Assembly (NCBI GenBank): GCA_002350855.1 | Contig: DEFM01000024.1 | Location: forward strand, 95,837-159,836 | Direction: 5' to 3' | Length of the DNA: 64,000 bases | DNA from: Prevotellaceae bacterium UBA2852 | Lineage (GTDB): Bacteria > Bacteroidota > Bacteroidia > Bacteroidales > Bacteroidaceae | Shown: piece by piece, positions 16,261 to 24,853 of the stretch | Layout: every line of letters begins with the position of its first letter | Position numbering within the stretch: position 1 is the stretch's first letter | Notes under the pieces: generated by a model | What the model saw: the letters and a program-made list of their open reading frames with translations, nothing else | Told to the model about the DNA's origin: nothing | Database searches by the model: none | Program-made: the position numbers and the translations under genes

Positions 16261-16309
16261 CCCCTCAGCAGACCCACCCCCAACCCCTCCTAAGGTAGGG
16301 GAGTAGTTA
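16253..16309 (-). repeat. G-rich palindromic boundary element, copy 2 (folK 5' end)
   Basis: On the minus strand: a TAACTACTCCCCTACC arm, the GGAGGGG arm, TTGGGGGTGGGTCTGCT, and a second GGGGGTGGGTCT that contains the folK GTG start. The GGGTCT end faces folK. Confidence 0.85.
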
Positions 16310-16470
16310 GTCCCATGCGGATTATTAACAATCAATGGTAAAAACGTAAATAAATATAAATTGTAAATAGTTAAATCGCAAATATTTCTTAACTTTGCCC
16401 ACTGCAAATATAATGCATTTATTTCATTTGATAAATTATTCACAATAATTCTTCCCTTAATATAGCAGAT

Positions 16471-16511
16471 AACTCGCCCCTCCCTTGGGAGGGGTTGGGG
16501 GTGGGTCTGCT
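16471..16511 (+). repeat. G-rich palindromic boundary element, copy 3 (radical SAM 5' end)
   Basis: CCCCTCCC-TT-GGGAGGGG palindrome followed by TTGGGGGTGGGTCTGCT. Bases 16487-16505 contain four runs of at least three Gs with short loops, a canonical G-quadruplex pattern. The ATG follows 17 bp later. Confidence 0.85.
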
Positions 16512-16527
16512 GGGTCTTCTTTTATAT

Positions 16528-17583
16528 ATGTACAGCATTTCAGATTATATACACAACGGTTTTCTTTATCTCAATAACACGCTGCGGCCGCGACATAAAC
16601 GGCTGAGCCAACTCATGCTCTACAGCACTACTGTTTGTCAGTCGCGCTGTAAGCACTGTTCCATCTGGCAGAAGCCTGCCGAACATCTGTCGCTCGACGA
16701 TATCAAACGTATCATGCAGAGCAAGTGTGTCACCCGCCGTACCGTGGTTGGACTTGAAGGTGGTGAGTTTGTTCTCCATCCCGAGGCAGAGGCTATCATG
16801 GAGTGGATGCAGCAGAACCATCCCAACTACACGCTTCTGACCAACGGCCTTGCAACAAAGAAAGTGATTGACTGTGTGCGTAAATACACACCCAGCCATC
16901 TCTTCATTTCGCTCGACGGACCAAAGGAAACATACAAGGAAATGCGTGGACGTGACGGTTTTGATCACGTCATAGAAGTGGTTGAGACACTGAAGGACGA
17001 GATTCCCACTTCACTTATGTTCTGCCTCTCTCCGTGGAACACCATGAAGGATATGGAATATGTCATTGAAATAGCCAAGAAATACAATATCGATGTACGC
17101 ATCGGCATCTATGGCACAATGGCGTTCTTCGACACCACCAGCGAAATGCTTACAGCCGACAACTTCACCAGTCAGATTCCCAAGAACATCCACGACACCC
17201 AGGAAAACTACGACTTCGTGGCTCTCTATGAGCAGTGGCGCAAGGGCAATCTTCGCCTGCGCTGCCAGAGCATCCTTTCCGAACTGGTTATCCACAGCAA
17301 CGGCGATGTGCCTATCTGCCAGAATCTTGATGTGGTGCTCGGTAATATTCACGAGAACAGCCTCGATGAGATTTTCAACGGGAAGCATACCAAAGCCACC
17401 CATTGCAAATACTCGCATGAATGTAACGACTGCTGGATCAACTTCCACCGTAAGTATGATATCATCCTTTTGCGCAATTTCGAACGTCTCATGCCTAAAT
17501 GGCTGATTGAGAAATTCTATGGCAAATACCAATGGAGCGACAATCCTAAACAGACATACCGCAAATACCTGAAAAGTCTATGA
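16528..17583 (+). CDS. Radical SAM protein with SPASM-like C-terminus
   Basis: 351 residues from ATG 16528. An upstream in-frame TTG at 16495 lies inside the repeat and is rejected. The radical SAM cluster CxxxCxxC is CQSRCKHC near residues 39-46, followed by a GGE motif (LEGGEFVLHP). The C-terminal cysteines (ICQN, HCKYSHECNDC) resemble a SPASM/twitch auxiliary cluster region, as in peptide- or cofactor-modifying enzymes. The start of an oxidoreductase gene overlaps its stop (ATGA), so the two products probably act together. The substrate is unknown. Confidence 0.87.
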   Translation: MYSISDYIHNGFLYLNNTLRPRHKRLSQLMLYSTTVCQSRCKHCSIWQKPAEHLSLDDIKRIMQSKCVTRRTVVGLEGGEFVLHPEAEAIMEWMQQNHPNYTLLTNGLATKKVIDCVRKYTPSHLFISLDGPKETYKEMRGRDGFDHVIEVVETLKDEIPTSLMFCLSPWNTMKDMEYVIEIAKKYNIDVRIGIYGTMAFFDTTSEMLTADNFTSQIPKNIHDTQENYDFVALYEQWRKGNLRLRCQSILSELVIHSNGDVPICQNLDVVLGNIHENSLDEIFNGKHTKATHCKYSHECNDCWINFHRKYDIILLRNFERLMPKWLIEKFYGKYQWSDNPKQTYRKYLKSL

Positions 17584-18605
17584 TACAACACCTGATTAAA
17601 CGCTACAAACAAATGCGCAGCGAAGCTTTCCTTCGCAACTGCTACACAGCACAATATGCTTTCATAGGACTCGGCAACCACAGCCTTACCAACCTCTATC
17701 CTGTGCTTCAATACCTGCAGGTTCCACTGCGCTATATCTGTGTGACAAGTGAGAAGAAACGTTTGCTTGTAGAGAAGAAATACCAGGGTGTACGGGCAAC
17801 TACTTCCATCGATGAAATCCTCAACGACAAGGAAGTGAAGGCGGTATTTGTAGCTACATCTCCATCATCACAATTCGGTATCGCCAAACGTGTGCTCGAG
17901 GCAGGTAAAGCCCTCTTTGTGGAAAAACCACCCTGCTCCTCACTTGAACAGCTCGACCAGCTCATTGCCGCTGCAAAAGAGCATCATGTAGGCATCACTT
18001 GTGTAGGTCTACAGAAACGCTATGCTCCTGCCGTTGTGCAATTGTGCAAGGTTCTGAAAGGCGAAAAAATCATAAACTACGACCTGCATTACCAGACAGG
18101 TCTCTATCCTGAAGGCAACGCCCTTCTCGACCTCTATATCCATCCGCTTGACCTTGTAACCCATCTTTTCGGAAGCGCAACCATAGTGGCACAGAAACAA
18201 CTTGACAATCAGTCGCTTATGCTTATGCTTCAGCACAAGGATGTGGCAGGAACACTGGAACTCTCAACCAATTATTCATGGCTGCAAGCCAACGAGTCGC
18301 TGCATGTCTGTACCAACAGTCATGTTTACGACCTTGAGCAGATGGAAACACTCACACAGACAGGCAAACAAAGTTCACTGTTCGGAGTTCCCATGGAAAA
18401 AGTGCATTCAACTGTGCCACAGACTCGTATCTTGTTCTCCCGCAACAACTTCACACCAGTTCTTGCCAACAATCAGATCTACACTCAAGGCTTCTTCGGT
18501 GAAGTTAAGTCGTTTGTCGATGCTGTTGAACATGGCAGCAAAGGTATTCTCACCTCCCTTTCTGACGTAAGAAAGACTTTTGAAGTGCTTTTTGCAATCT
18601 CTTGA
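17580..18605 (+). CDS. Gfo/Idh/MocA-family oxidoreductase
   Basis: 341 residues. The N-terminal Rossmann fold has FIGLGNHSLTNLYP in place of the usual GxGxxG loop. The family EKP motif is FVEKPPCSS near residue 118; it normally carries the lysine that assists hydride transfer between NAD(P) and a sugar or polyol. The C-terminal half is the beta-sheet substrate domain. It shares ATGA with the radical SAM gene, indicating translational coupling. The substrate cannot be read from sequence. Confidence 0.87.
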   Translation: MIQHLIKRYKQMRSEAFLRNCYTAQYAFIGLGNHSLTNLYPVLQYLQVPLRYICVTSEKKRLLVEKKYQGVRATTSIDEILNDKEVKAVFVATSPSSQFGIAKRVLEAGKALFVEKPPCSSLEQLDQLIAAAKEHHVGITCVGLQKRYAPAVVQLCKVLKGEKIINYDLHYQTGLYPEGNALLDLYIHPLDLVTHLFGSATIVAQKQLDNQSLMLMLQHKDVAGTLELSTNYSWLQANESLHVCTNSHVYDLEQMETLTQTGKQSSLFGVPMEKVHSTVPQTRILFSRNNFTPVLANNQIYTQGFFGEVKSFVDAVEHGSKGILTSLSDVRKTFEVLFAIS

Positions 18606-18618
18606 TTCTCAGCGAGAA

Positions 18619-18760
18619 ATTTTGATGTAAAATTTTTTCGTTTCATCAAAAGTTTGATGTCGTAGCATCAAACTTTTGATGGCGAAGTATAAAATATTTG
18701 ATGGCGTGACATCAACTTTTTGATGCTTCGCCATCAAATTCATGATATCAAAGCATCAAT
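18619..18760. repeat. TTTGATG/CATCAAA dyad array
   Basis: About ten copies of TTTGATG or its complement lie within 142 bp. A 13-bp perfect inverted repeat pairs TTTGATGGCGAAG (from 18673) with CTTCGCCATCAAA (18724-18736); smaller dyads nest inside. It occupies the space between the oxidoreductase and miaB genes, where termination would be expected, but no clean T tract follows most stems. Confidence 0.65.
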
Positions 18761-18803
18761 TTCCCGACTTTTTTATCATAAAAAAACTGCAAGGAAGAAT
18801 ATT

Positions 18804-18833
18804 ATTCTTCATTCTTCACTCCTCATTCTTCAT
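18804..18833. repeat. TTCTTCA heptamer array upstream of miaB
   Basis: Four units of ATTCTTC/ACTCCTC, complement of the GAAGAGT unit, end just before the miaB -7 element. Confidence 0.65.
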
Positions 18834-18840
18834 TTTTTTG

Positions 18841-18849
18841 TACCTTTGC
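18841..18849 (+). promoter_or_regulatory. -7 element of miaB
   Basis: TACCTTTGC matches TAnnTTTGC, 44 bp before ATG 18894. The -33 position falls in the heptamer array. Confidence 0.55.
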
Positions 18850-18893
18850 AGCGAATTTATTAAATTGGTGTGAAATGCGCCCTTATTTCGCTG

Positions 18894-20216
18894 ATGAAGA
18901 AACTATATATAGAGACATACGGATGTCAGATGAACGTAGCAGACAGTGAAGTCATTGCATCTATTATGAAAATGGCAGGCTACGAAACTATCGACACTAT
19001 TGACGATGCTGACGCCGTTTTGCTCAACACCTGTTCGGTGCGCGACAATGCCGAGCAGAAAATCCTTAACCGTCTTGAAGCGCTCAACGCACTCCGCCAG
19101 CGACGCAACGGCAAACTCATTATCGGAGTCGTGGGTTGTATGGCAGAGAGAGTTAAGGAAGACCTCATCGAAAATCATCATGCAAACCTCGTTGCTGGAC
19201 CTGACGCCTACCTCTCGCTGCCCGAACTCTTTGCGGCAGCAGAACTCGGCCAGCCTGCTATCAACGTGGAACTCAGCACAACGGAAACCTATCGTGACGT
19301 GATGCCACAGCGTCTGCACAGCAACCATGTCAGCGGATTCGTAAGCATCATGCGTGGTTGCAATAATTTCTGCCACTACTGCATCGTTCCCTACACCCGT
19401 GGACGTGAACGTTCACGCGACGTGGAAAGCATATTAAAAGAGGTTGGAGATTTGCGCGACCGCGGCTTCAAAGAAGTAACCCTGCTCGGGCAGAATGTGA
19501 ACAGCTATCATCTTCCGGGAAATCCGGAAATTCCAGATTTTCCGGCTTTATTAAAAAAAGTGGCTGAAACCTATCCTGAGATGCGAATCCGCTTCACCAC
19601 CTCTCATCCAAAGGACATGAGCGATGAGACGCTGCGCGTGATTGCAAGCCACGATAATATCTGCCGACACATTCATCTGCCTGTTCAGAGCGGAAGCAAC
19701 CGCATACTTCAGCTGATGAACCGCAAGTACACACGCGAGTGGTATCTCGACCGAGTTGCAGCAATCCGCCGGATTATTCCTGACTGCAGCATAACCACAG
19801 ACATCTTCGTGGGTTATCACAGCGAGACAGAGGAAGACCACCAGCTTTCACTATCGCTTATGCGTGAGGTTGGTTACGACAGTGCATTTATGTTCAAATA
19901 CAGCGAACGTCCGGGAACTTACGCATCACGCCATCTGCCCGACGACGTACCAGAGGACGTAAAGCTCCAACGTCTCAACGAGATGATTGCATTGCAGAAC
20001 GAACTCTCTGCAGAAAGCTACAAGAAAGATATCGGCAAAGAATTCATAATACTTGTTGAAGGAGTCAGCAAACGTTCGCGTGAACAGCTCTTCGGACGCA
20101 CAGGCCAGAACAAAGTCGTGGTTTTCGACCGCGGAAATCACCACATCGGTGACTTCGTCAAGGTAAGAATCACCGAAGCCTCCTCAGCAACACTTAAAGG
20201 TATAGAAATAGCTTAA
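18894..20216 (+). CDS. miaB: tRNA-2-methylthio-N6-dimethylallyladenosine synthase (MiaB)
   Basis: 440 residues from ATG 18894, which gives MKKLYIETYGCQMN, the typical start; a GTG at 18870 is less likely. MiaB adds a methylthio group to i6A37 of tRNA. The N-terminal UPF0004 domain has cluster cysteines in YGCQMN, NTCSVR and VGCMAE. The radical SAM domain has CNNFCHYC near 150-157 and the TRAM domain is at the C-terminus. All expected cysteines are present. Its stop is followed directly by the CCTAGG decamer array before ftsX. Confidence 0.97.
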   Translation: MKKLYIETYGCQMNVADSEVIASIMKMAGYETIDTIDDADAVLLNTCSVRDNAEQKILNRLEALNALRQRRNGKLIIGVVGCMAERVKEDLIENHHANLVAGPDAYLSLPELFAAAELGQPAINVELSTTETYRDVMPQRLHSNHVSGFVSIMRGCNNFCHYCIVPYTRGRERSRDVESILKEVGDLRDRGFKEVTLLGQNVNSYHLPGNPEIPDFPALLKKVAETYPEMRIRFTTSHPKDMSDETLRVIASHDNICRHIHLPVQSGSNRILQLMNRKYTREWYLDRVAAIRRIIPDCSITTDIFVGYHSETEEDHQLSLSLMREVGYDSAFMFKYSERPGTYASRHLPDDVPEDVKLQRLNEMIALQNELSAESYKKDIGKEFIILVEGVSKRSREQLFGRTGQNKVVVFDRGNHHIGDFVKVRITEASSATLKGIEIA

Positions 20217-20217
20217 A

Positions 20218-20263
20218 AGCCTAGGCAATCCTAGGAAAACCTAGGCACTCCTAGAAAAACCTA
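20218..20263. repeat. CCTAGG decamer array, copy 1 (miaB-ftsX gap)
   Basis: CCTAGGCAAT, CCTAGGAAAA, CCTAGGCACT, CCTAGAAAAA, CCTAC: exact 10-bp period, filling nearly all of the gap. Confidence 0.8.
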
Positions 20264-20271
20264 CAACTACA

Positions 20272-21147
20272 ATGGCAAGGAAATATAAGAAATCTGCTCT
20301 TTTCAAGACACAGTTCTTCACTACATGGCTCAGCACTACCCTCGTGCTTGTGCTCCTTGGAATCATAGTAACGTTTGTGCTTGTGGCACGTAGCCTATCC
20401 GACTATGTTCGCGAAAACATCAACGTCACCGTTCTTCTTGAGGACGATCTTGACACGGCACGAGTGAAAGACATTACAAAGCAGATAGAACTGAAACCCT
20501 ATGCAAGGACCGTGGAGTATATCTCGCAGGAGCAGGCTCTCAAGACCTTGCAGGAAGAACTTGGTGACAATCCCGAGGAATTCCTTGGTTATAACCCACT
20601 CACAGCATCGTTCGAAATTAAGATCACGGCTGACTATGCCAACAACGACAGCCTTGCTTTAGTTGCCGAACAATTGCAAAAAGAAGACTTCGTGGTGGAT
20701 GTGCTTTACGAAAAGGAACTGACTGCCGCAGTCAACCGCAACCTGCAACGACTCAGTCTTATCCTGCTTATCGTTGCCTCGGTTTTCACGTATATCTCTT
20801 TCCAGCTCATCAACAACACCGTACGTCTTACCATCTTCGCACGAAGATTCTCCATCAACACCATGAAGTTGGTTGGTGCATCGTGGGCTTTCATCTGCCG
20901 ACCATTTATACAAAGAGCACTTTTACTGGGAGTAATTGCAGCAGTCTCAGCCTCAGCTCTTCTGTTCTTCGGCATACACTCACTCAAGCAATATGAACCC
21001 GAAATAACAACCGTTGTAACATACCAGACGCTAGCCATCGTTGGAGCTGCTGTATTCTGCTTCGGAATTCTAATAACCACGCTCTGCACCTACGTCTCAC
21101 TTCGACGCTACCTTCGCATGAGCAGCAATGAGTTGTATCATATATAG
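20272..21147 (+). CDS. ftsX: Cell division protein FtsX
   Basis: 291 residues, the normal length. One transmembrane helix (about 20-42) is followed by an extracytoplasmic domain (about 45-160) and three further helices (about 168-190, 215-238, 255-278), the FtsX/MacB permease layout. FtsX works with FtsE to activate peptidoglycan hydrolases at the division site. FtsE is not encoded nearby, as is often the case in Bacteroidota. It heads the ftsX-DUF3098-uppP-truB-queA cluster. A boundary element starts 2 bp after its stop. Confidence 0.94.
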   Translation: MARKYKKSALFKTQFFTTWLSTTLVLVLLGIIVTFVLVARSLSDYVRENINVTVLLEDDLDTARVKDITKQIELKPYARTVEYISQEQALKTLQEELGDNPEEFLGYNPLTASFEIKITADYANNDSLALVAEQLQKEDFVVDVLYEKELTAAVNRNLQRLSLILLIVASVFTYISFQLINNTVRLTIFARRFSINTMKLVGASWAFICRPFIQRALLLGVIAAVSASALLFFGIHSLKQYEPEITTVVTYQTLAIVGAAVFCFGILITTLCTYVSLRRYLRMSSNELYHI

Positions 21148-21148
21148 A

Positions 21149-21188
21149 AGACCCTCCCCCGACCCCTCCCAAGGGAGGGGAGTAGTTA
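21149..21188 (+). repeat. G-rich palindromic boundary element, copy 4 (after ftsX stop)
   Basis: AGACCCTCCCCC, then the CCCCTCCC-AA-GGGAGGGG palindrome and AGTAGTTA, beginning 2 bp after the ftsX stop. Flanking ACCACCATCCGGATT resembles flanks of copies 2 and 5. Confidence 0.85.
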
Positions 21189-21202
21189 CCACCATCCGGA
21201 TT

Positions 21203-21242
21203 AAAACTCAAAAACTTAAGAACTTAAAAACTCAAAAACTCA
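21203..21242. repeat. AACTTAAG octamer array, copy 1
   Basis: Five units of AACTYAAR with exact 8-bp period, ending 3 bp before the DUF3098 start codon. Confidence 0.75.
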
Positions 21243-21245
21243 CAT

Positions 21246-21473
21246 ATGGCATTTAATAAAATCAACTACATCCTGCTGATTGTAGGATTTGCAATCGTAG
21301 TGCTCGGATTCATCCTGATGTCCGGTGCACCAACTACTGAAGAGGCTTTCAACCCTGACATCTTCAGCACACGCCGTGTTGTTGTCGCTCCATTAGTAAG
21401 CCTTTTCGGTTTCCTCTTCGTCATCGTAGCCATCCTTTGGAAGACACCAAAGAAAGTGAAGAGTGAAGAATGA
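21246..21473 (+). CDS. DUF3098 membrane protein
   Basis: 75 residues with two transmembrane helices (about 7-27 and 47-66) joined by a short loop, matching the small Bacteroidota DUF3098 family usually found between ftsX and uppP. Its function is unknown; the location suggests a part in division or envelope synthesis. The final codons (KKVKSEE, then TGA) are spelled by a GAAGAGT-type heptamer repeat, so the C-terminus and stop seem to derive from the repeat. Confidence 0.85.
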   Translation: MAFNKINYILLIVGFAIVVLGFILMSGAPTTEEAFNPDIFSTRRVVVAPLVSLFGFLFVIVAILWKTPKKVKSEE

Positions 21474-21513
21474 AGAATTATTTATTGAAAATCTCTTAAT
21501 TACAAAATACTAT

Positions 21514-21582
21514 CATCCCGCATGGTGGTAACCACCCCCCTCCATAACGAAGTGTTCAGGGAGGGGCTGGGGGTGGGTCTGC
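21514..21582 (+). repeat. G-rich palindromic boundary element, copy 5 (uppP 5' end)
   Basis: CATCCCGCATGGTGGTAACC, CCCCCCTCC, a short loop insert, GGGAGGGGCTGGGGGTGGGTCTGCT. Bases 21559-21577 have the four-run G pattern. The GGGTCT end lies 23 bp before uppP. Confidence 0.85.
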
Positions 21583-21601
21583 TAAGGATGGGCTTATTTT
21601 T

Positions 21602-22444
21602 ATGGATTGGTTAGAAGCCCTGTTGATGGGCATTTTTCAAGGACTTACGGAGTATCTTCCGGTAAGTAGCAGCGGTCACCTTGCATTGGCAGGTGAACTG
21701 TTTGGAGTGACAGACCCCGATAAGGTGATGATGTTCACGATTGCAGTACACGTTGCAACCGTGCTCAGCACATTAGTAATATTATGGAAAGAAGTGGCAT
21801 GGATATTCCGTGGACTCTTCAAGACAGGAAACGCAATCGTTCCCTCAAGTTACGGCATCCGTAAACTCAATGAAGAGCAGAACTATGCGCTTGCCATCAT
21901 CGTGTCCATGATTCCTGTGGGAATAGTTGGATTCTGCTTCAAGGATCAGCTTGAGGCATATTTCTCCAACCTCCTGCTTGTAGGAGTCTGCCTGTTGGTT
22001 ACTGCTTCACTTCTCACCTTTACCTTCTTTGTAAAGGGACGCAGCAAGGAACACATATCTTTCGTTGACGCATTTATAATAGGTATAGCCCAGGCTATTG
22101 CGGTTCTCCCCGGTATTTCACGCTCTGGAAGCACTATCGCCACTGGTCTCATGCTCGGAAACAGCAAGGAACGTCTGGCACAGTTCTCCTTCCTCATGGT
22201 GATTCCTCCAATCCTCGGTGAGGCTCTCTTGGACGTCAAGAAGATGATGGAAACAGGAATAGAAAGTGCCATGGCTGGCATCAGCACTACCGCACTCGTT
22301 GTAGGGTTCATTGCCGCATTCGTTACCGGTTGCATCGCCTGCCGCTGGATGATCAACATAGTTAAGCGAGGCAAACTCATCTACTTCGCAATCTATTGCG
22401 CGATTGTGGGTATTATAACTATAATATATTCATTATCTAATTAA
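21602..22444 (+). CDS. uppP: Undecaprenyl-diphosphate phosphatase (UppP/BacA)
   Basis: 280 residues, about eight membrane helices. It removes a phosphate from undecaprenyl diphosphate to recycle the carrier for cell-wall sugars. The two catalytic blocks are visible: [12 protein letters not shown] (residues 15-26) and GISRSGST near 166-173. Length and motifs are complete. The start at 21602 follows a boundary element whose GGGTCT end is 23 bp upstream. Confidence 0.97.
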   Translation: MDWLEALLMGIFQGLTEYLPVSSSGHLALAGELFGVTDPDKVMMFTIAVHVATVLSTLVILWKEVAWIFRGLFKTGNAIVPSSYGIRKLNEEQNYALAIIVSMIPVGIVGFCFKDQLEAYFSNLLLVGVCLLVTASLLTFTFFVKGRSKEHISFVDAFIIGIAQAIAVLPGISRSGSTIATGLMLGNSKERLAQFSFLMVIPPILGEALLDVKKMMETGIESAMAGISTTALVVGFIAAFVTGCIACRWMINIVKRGKLIYFAIYCAIVGIITIIYSLSN

Positions 22445-22479
22445 TTAAACTTTGGAATCCCACAACTCTGAACATCTAT

Positions 22480-22556
22480 CTACTCCCCTCTCTCTGGGAG
22501 AGGGGCAGGGGGTGAGGCTTCCCCTCTCTTGGGAGGGGGAAGGGGGAGGGTCTGCT
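22480..22556 (+). repeat. G-rich palindromic boundary element, copy 6 (double, truB 5' end)
   Basis: Two nested copies: CTACTCCCCTC-TCTCTG-GGAGAGGGG-CAGGGGGTGAGGCT, then CCCCTCTC-TTGGGAGGGGGAAGGGGGAGGGTCTGCT. Bases 22531-22550 have four G runs. The element is read in frame into TruB. Confidence 0.85.
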
Positions 22557-23357
22557 ATCCTATCCTTCAACAAGCCCTATGCGGTGACGTCGTTCCGCAT
22601 AGTCTCAAGGGTAAGAGGAATTCTCAACCACAAGTTGGGAATTAAGAATCCTAAGAAGGGCTTGAAGGTTGGACATGCTGGAACTCTTGACCCCCTCGCT
22701 ACAGGAGTGCTGATAGTATGTACGGGGAAGGCAACCAAGCAAATTGACCAGCTGCAAGCAGGAACCAAGGAATATATAGCTACTTTGCGACTGGGAGCAA
22801 CTACTCCTTCGTTCGACCGCGAAACCGAAGAAGACCAGACCTTTCCTACCGAACATATCACCAGGGAAATGGTGGAACAGGTACTGACTAAGTTCGTGGG
22901 ACGAATCGAGCAAGTGCCACCACAGTTCTCCGCAGTGAAAGTTGACGGCAAACGTGCTTTCAAACTTGCAAGACAAGGTGTGGATATAGAACTGAAACCA
23001 AAGGTTCTCATAATTGACGAAATCGAACTGCTCGACTGTCATCTTTCAAGTGAAAACGGTGTCAAACCTACACATATTAATATTAAGCAGCTCACAGAAG
23101 ACAGCCTTGCACAACTTCAAGAGGAAAACAAAAATGCTGCAACCCTCTTCGCACCATCCATCACCCTGCGTATAGTTTGCAGCAAAGGCACATATATACG
23201 TGCACTTGCACGCGACATAGGAGAGGCACTTGGCAGCGGAGCCTACCTCACAGCACTCTGCCGCACCCGAATCGGAGACTATAAACTGCAAGATGCTCTC
23301 AACATAGCAACCTTCCAGCAATTGGTTGATGATAATGCTATCGTCTTAACTCCTTAA
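22512..23357 (+). CDS. truB: tRNA pseudouridine-55 synthase (TruB)
   Basis: Makes pseudouridine 55 in the T-loop of tRNA. The catalytic aspartate lies in HAGTLDPLATGVL, and the KPxGxTS block is present as NKPYAVTS. The N-terminus is uncertain: no ATG precedes the conserved LSFNKP. The available starts are a TTG at 22452 and a GTG at 22512, and both put repeat-encoded residues (such as WEGEGGGSAIL) in front of the conserved part. The element has apparently replaced the native start. I chose GTG 22512 (281 residues). Downstream gene: queA. Confidence 0.9.
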   Translation: MRLPLSWEGEGGGSAILSFNKPYAVTSFRIVSRVRGILNHKLGIKNPKKGLKVGHAGTLDPLATGVLIVCTGKATKQIDQLQAGTKEYIATLRLGATTPSFDRETEEDQTFPTEHITREMVEQVLTKFVGRIEQVPPQFSAVKVDGKRAFKLARQGVDIELKPKVLIIDEIELLDCHLSSENGVKPTHINIKQLTEDSLAQLQEENKNAATLFAPSITLRIVCSKGTYIRALARDIGEALGSGAYLTALCRTRIGDYKLQDALNIATFQQLVDDNAIVLTP

Positions 23358-23394
23358 CTTCTGAAAATTGACATAATACAATCATATAACTTTT

Positions 23395-24450
23395 ATGAAA
23401 CTATCTCAATTCAAATTCCGCTTACCAGACGAACTCATCGCAACACATCCTACAGAGCATCGCGATGAATGTAAACTCATGGTACTTCACCGTGAAACAG
23501 GAGAAATAGAACATCGTCTTTTCAAGGATATTATCGATTATTTCGATGAAGGCGACGTAATGATTTTCAACGATACAAGAGTGTTTCCTGCACGTCTTTA
23601 CGGCAACAAAGAGAAGACCGGAGCACGTATCGAAGTATTCCTGCTGCGCGAACTCAATGAAAAACTGCGCCTTTGGGACGTTCTCGTAGATCCAGCAAGG
23701 AAAATCCGTATCGGCAATAAACTCTATTTCGGAGAGGACAACTCCATGGTAGCTGAAGTGATTGACAATACCACCTCACGCGGACGTACACTCCGTTTCC
23801 TCTACGACGGTCCTCACGATGACTTCAAGCAGACACTCTACAGCATGGGTGAGGCACCTCTGCCTGACGATGTTCGCAAACAAAGAGAGGCAACAGCTGA
23901 AGACCTGGAAAACTTCCAGACTATATATGCAAAGAACGAAGGAGCGGTTACTGCACCTTCCACAGGTCTGCACTTCTCACGCGAACTGGTGAAGCGTCTT
24001 GAGATAAAGGGAGTAGATCAGGCATTCATTACATTGCACGTAGGACTGGGCAACTTCCGAAGCATCGAAGTTGAAGATCTTACCAAACACAAGACAGACT
24101 CTGAGCAGATGTTTGTCAGCGCTGAAGCATGCAATCTGGTAAACAAAGCAAAACTCAACGGACACCGAGTTTGTGCAACAGGTGCTTCTGTTCTTCGTGC
24201 CTGCGAGACTGCAGCCGGTCCTGAAGGCATACTGAAGGAATTTGAAGGCTGGACCAACAAATTCATTTTCCCGCCTTACGATTTCACCGTTTGCGACTCA
24301 CTGGTGATGAACTTCCAGCACCCGCTCAGCACCATGCTTATGCTCACCTGCGCATTCGGAGGTTACGATCCTGTAATGACAGCCTACCATGAAGCTGTTG
24401 AGAAAGGATACAAATTCGGTACATTCGGCGACGCATTGCTGATTCTCTAA
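23395..24450 (+). CDS. queA: S-adenosylmethionine:tRNA ribosyltransferase-isomerase (QueA)
   Basis: 351 residues, typical length. It transfers the ribose of SAM to 7-aminomethyl-7-deazaguanine in tRNA to make epoxyqueuosine. Recognisable family blocks: [16 protein letters not shown] at the N-terminus, [21 protein letters not shown] and [13 protein letters not shown]. It ends the ftsX-uppP-truB cluster; a hairpin terminator lies 150 bp downstream. Confidence 0.97.
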   Translation: MKLSQFKFRLPDELIATHPTEHRDECKLMVLHRETGEIEHRLFKDIIDYFDEGDVMIFNDTRVFPARLYGNKEKTGARIEVFLLRELNEKLRLWDVLVDPARKIRIGNKLYFGEDNSMVAEVIDNTTSRGRTLRFLYDGPHDDFKQTLYSMGEAPLPDDVRKQREATAEDLENFQTIYAKNEGAVTAPSTGLHFSRELVKRLEIKGVDQAFITLHVGLGNFRSIEVEDLTKHKTDSEQMFVSAEACNLVNKAKLNGHRVCATGASVLRACETAAGPEGILKEFEGWTNKFIFPPYDFTVCDSLVMNFQHPLSTMLMLTCAFGGYDPVMTAYHEAVEKGYKFGTFGDALLIL

Positions 24451-24467
24451 AGGATTATATTATTATT

Positions 24468-24540
24468 TTGGACACAAAATTGCCACAAAATTATTCGCAA
24501 AATCGATTTTGCGACAGATTTTGCGAAGATTTTGCGTCCA
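24468..24540. repeat. CGCAAAAT/ATTTTGCG dyad array
   Basis: Five copies of CAAAAT or ATTTTGCG within 70 bp, including the palindrome CGCAAAATCGATTTTGCG and outer arms GGACACAAAAT / ATTTTGCGTCC that can pair. The 403-bp gap 24451-24853 also holds a terminator and a promoter but no gene. Confidence 0.6.
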
Positions 24541-24599
24541 AAAAACACATCCGGATGATGCCTATTAACTTATAATTACTATTCGTCATTATTTCCTTT

Positions 24600-24657
24600 A
24601 GGCTATTTTAGGTTATCTTAGGCAATCCTAATTTTTCCTAAGATAGCCTTTTTTTAT
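24600..24657 (+). terminator. Terminator of queA built from CCTAGG-type decamers
   Basis: AGGCTATTTTAGG pairs with CCTAAGATAGCCT (one G-U) and is followed by seven or more Ts. The whole of 24597-24648 is a 10-bp-period array (TTTAGGCTAT, TTTAGGTTAT, CTTAGGCAAT, CCTAATTTTT, CCTAAGATAG), so here the repeat itself forms the terminator. Confidence 0.75.
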
Positions 24658-24739
24658 TAAAAACCTCACGAAAAAGTGTAAAAATCCCTTTTTTGATAAA
24701 AAAACTTCAAAAAATGTAACGTGTTATTGAAGTTTTTCC

Positions 24740-24748
24740 TAAATTTGC
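24740..24748 (+). promoter_or_regulatory. -7 element before the large exported protein gene
   Basis: TAAATTTGC matches the consensus and leaves a leader of about 95-100 nt, long for this window. Confidence 0.5.
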
Positions 24749-24853
24749 CCCGAAATCCCTATTTGTGCTATCTAACTAAAGCCTTAACTGCAAACTAATT
24801 TGGATTTCATAAATAATTAACACATATTATTAACTAACTTAATTAACAACACA

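Noticed and set aside
18619..18760. Possible CRISPR array
   Set aside because: The repeats are 7-13 bp dyads in both orientations with no uniform 28-40-bp repeats or spacers, and no cas genes are near.
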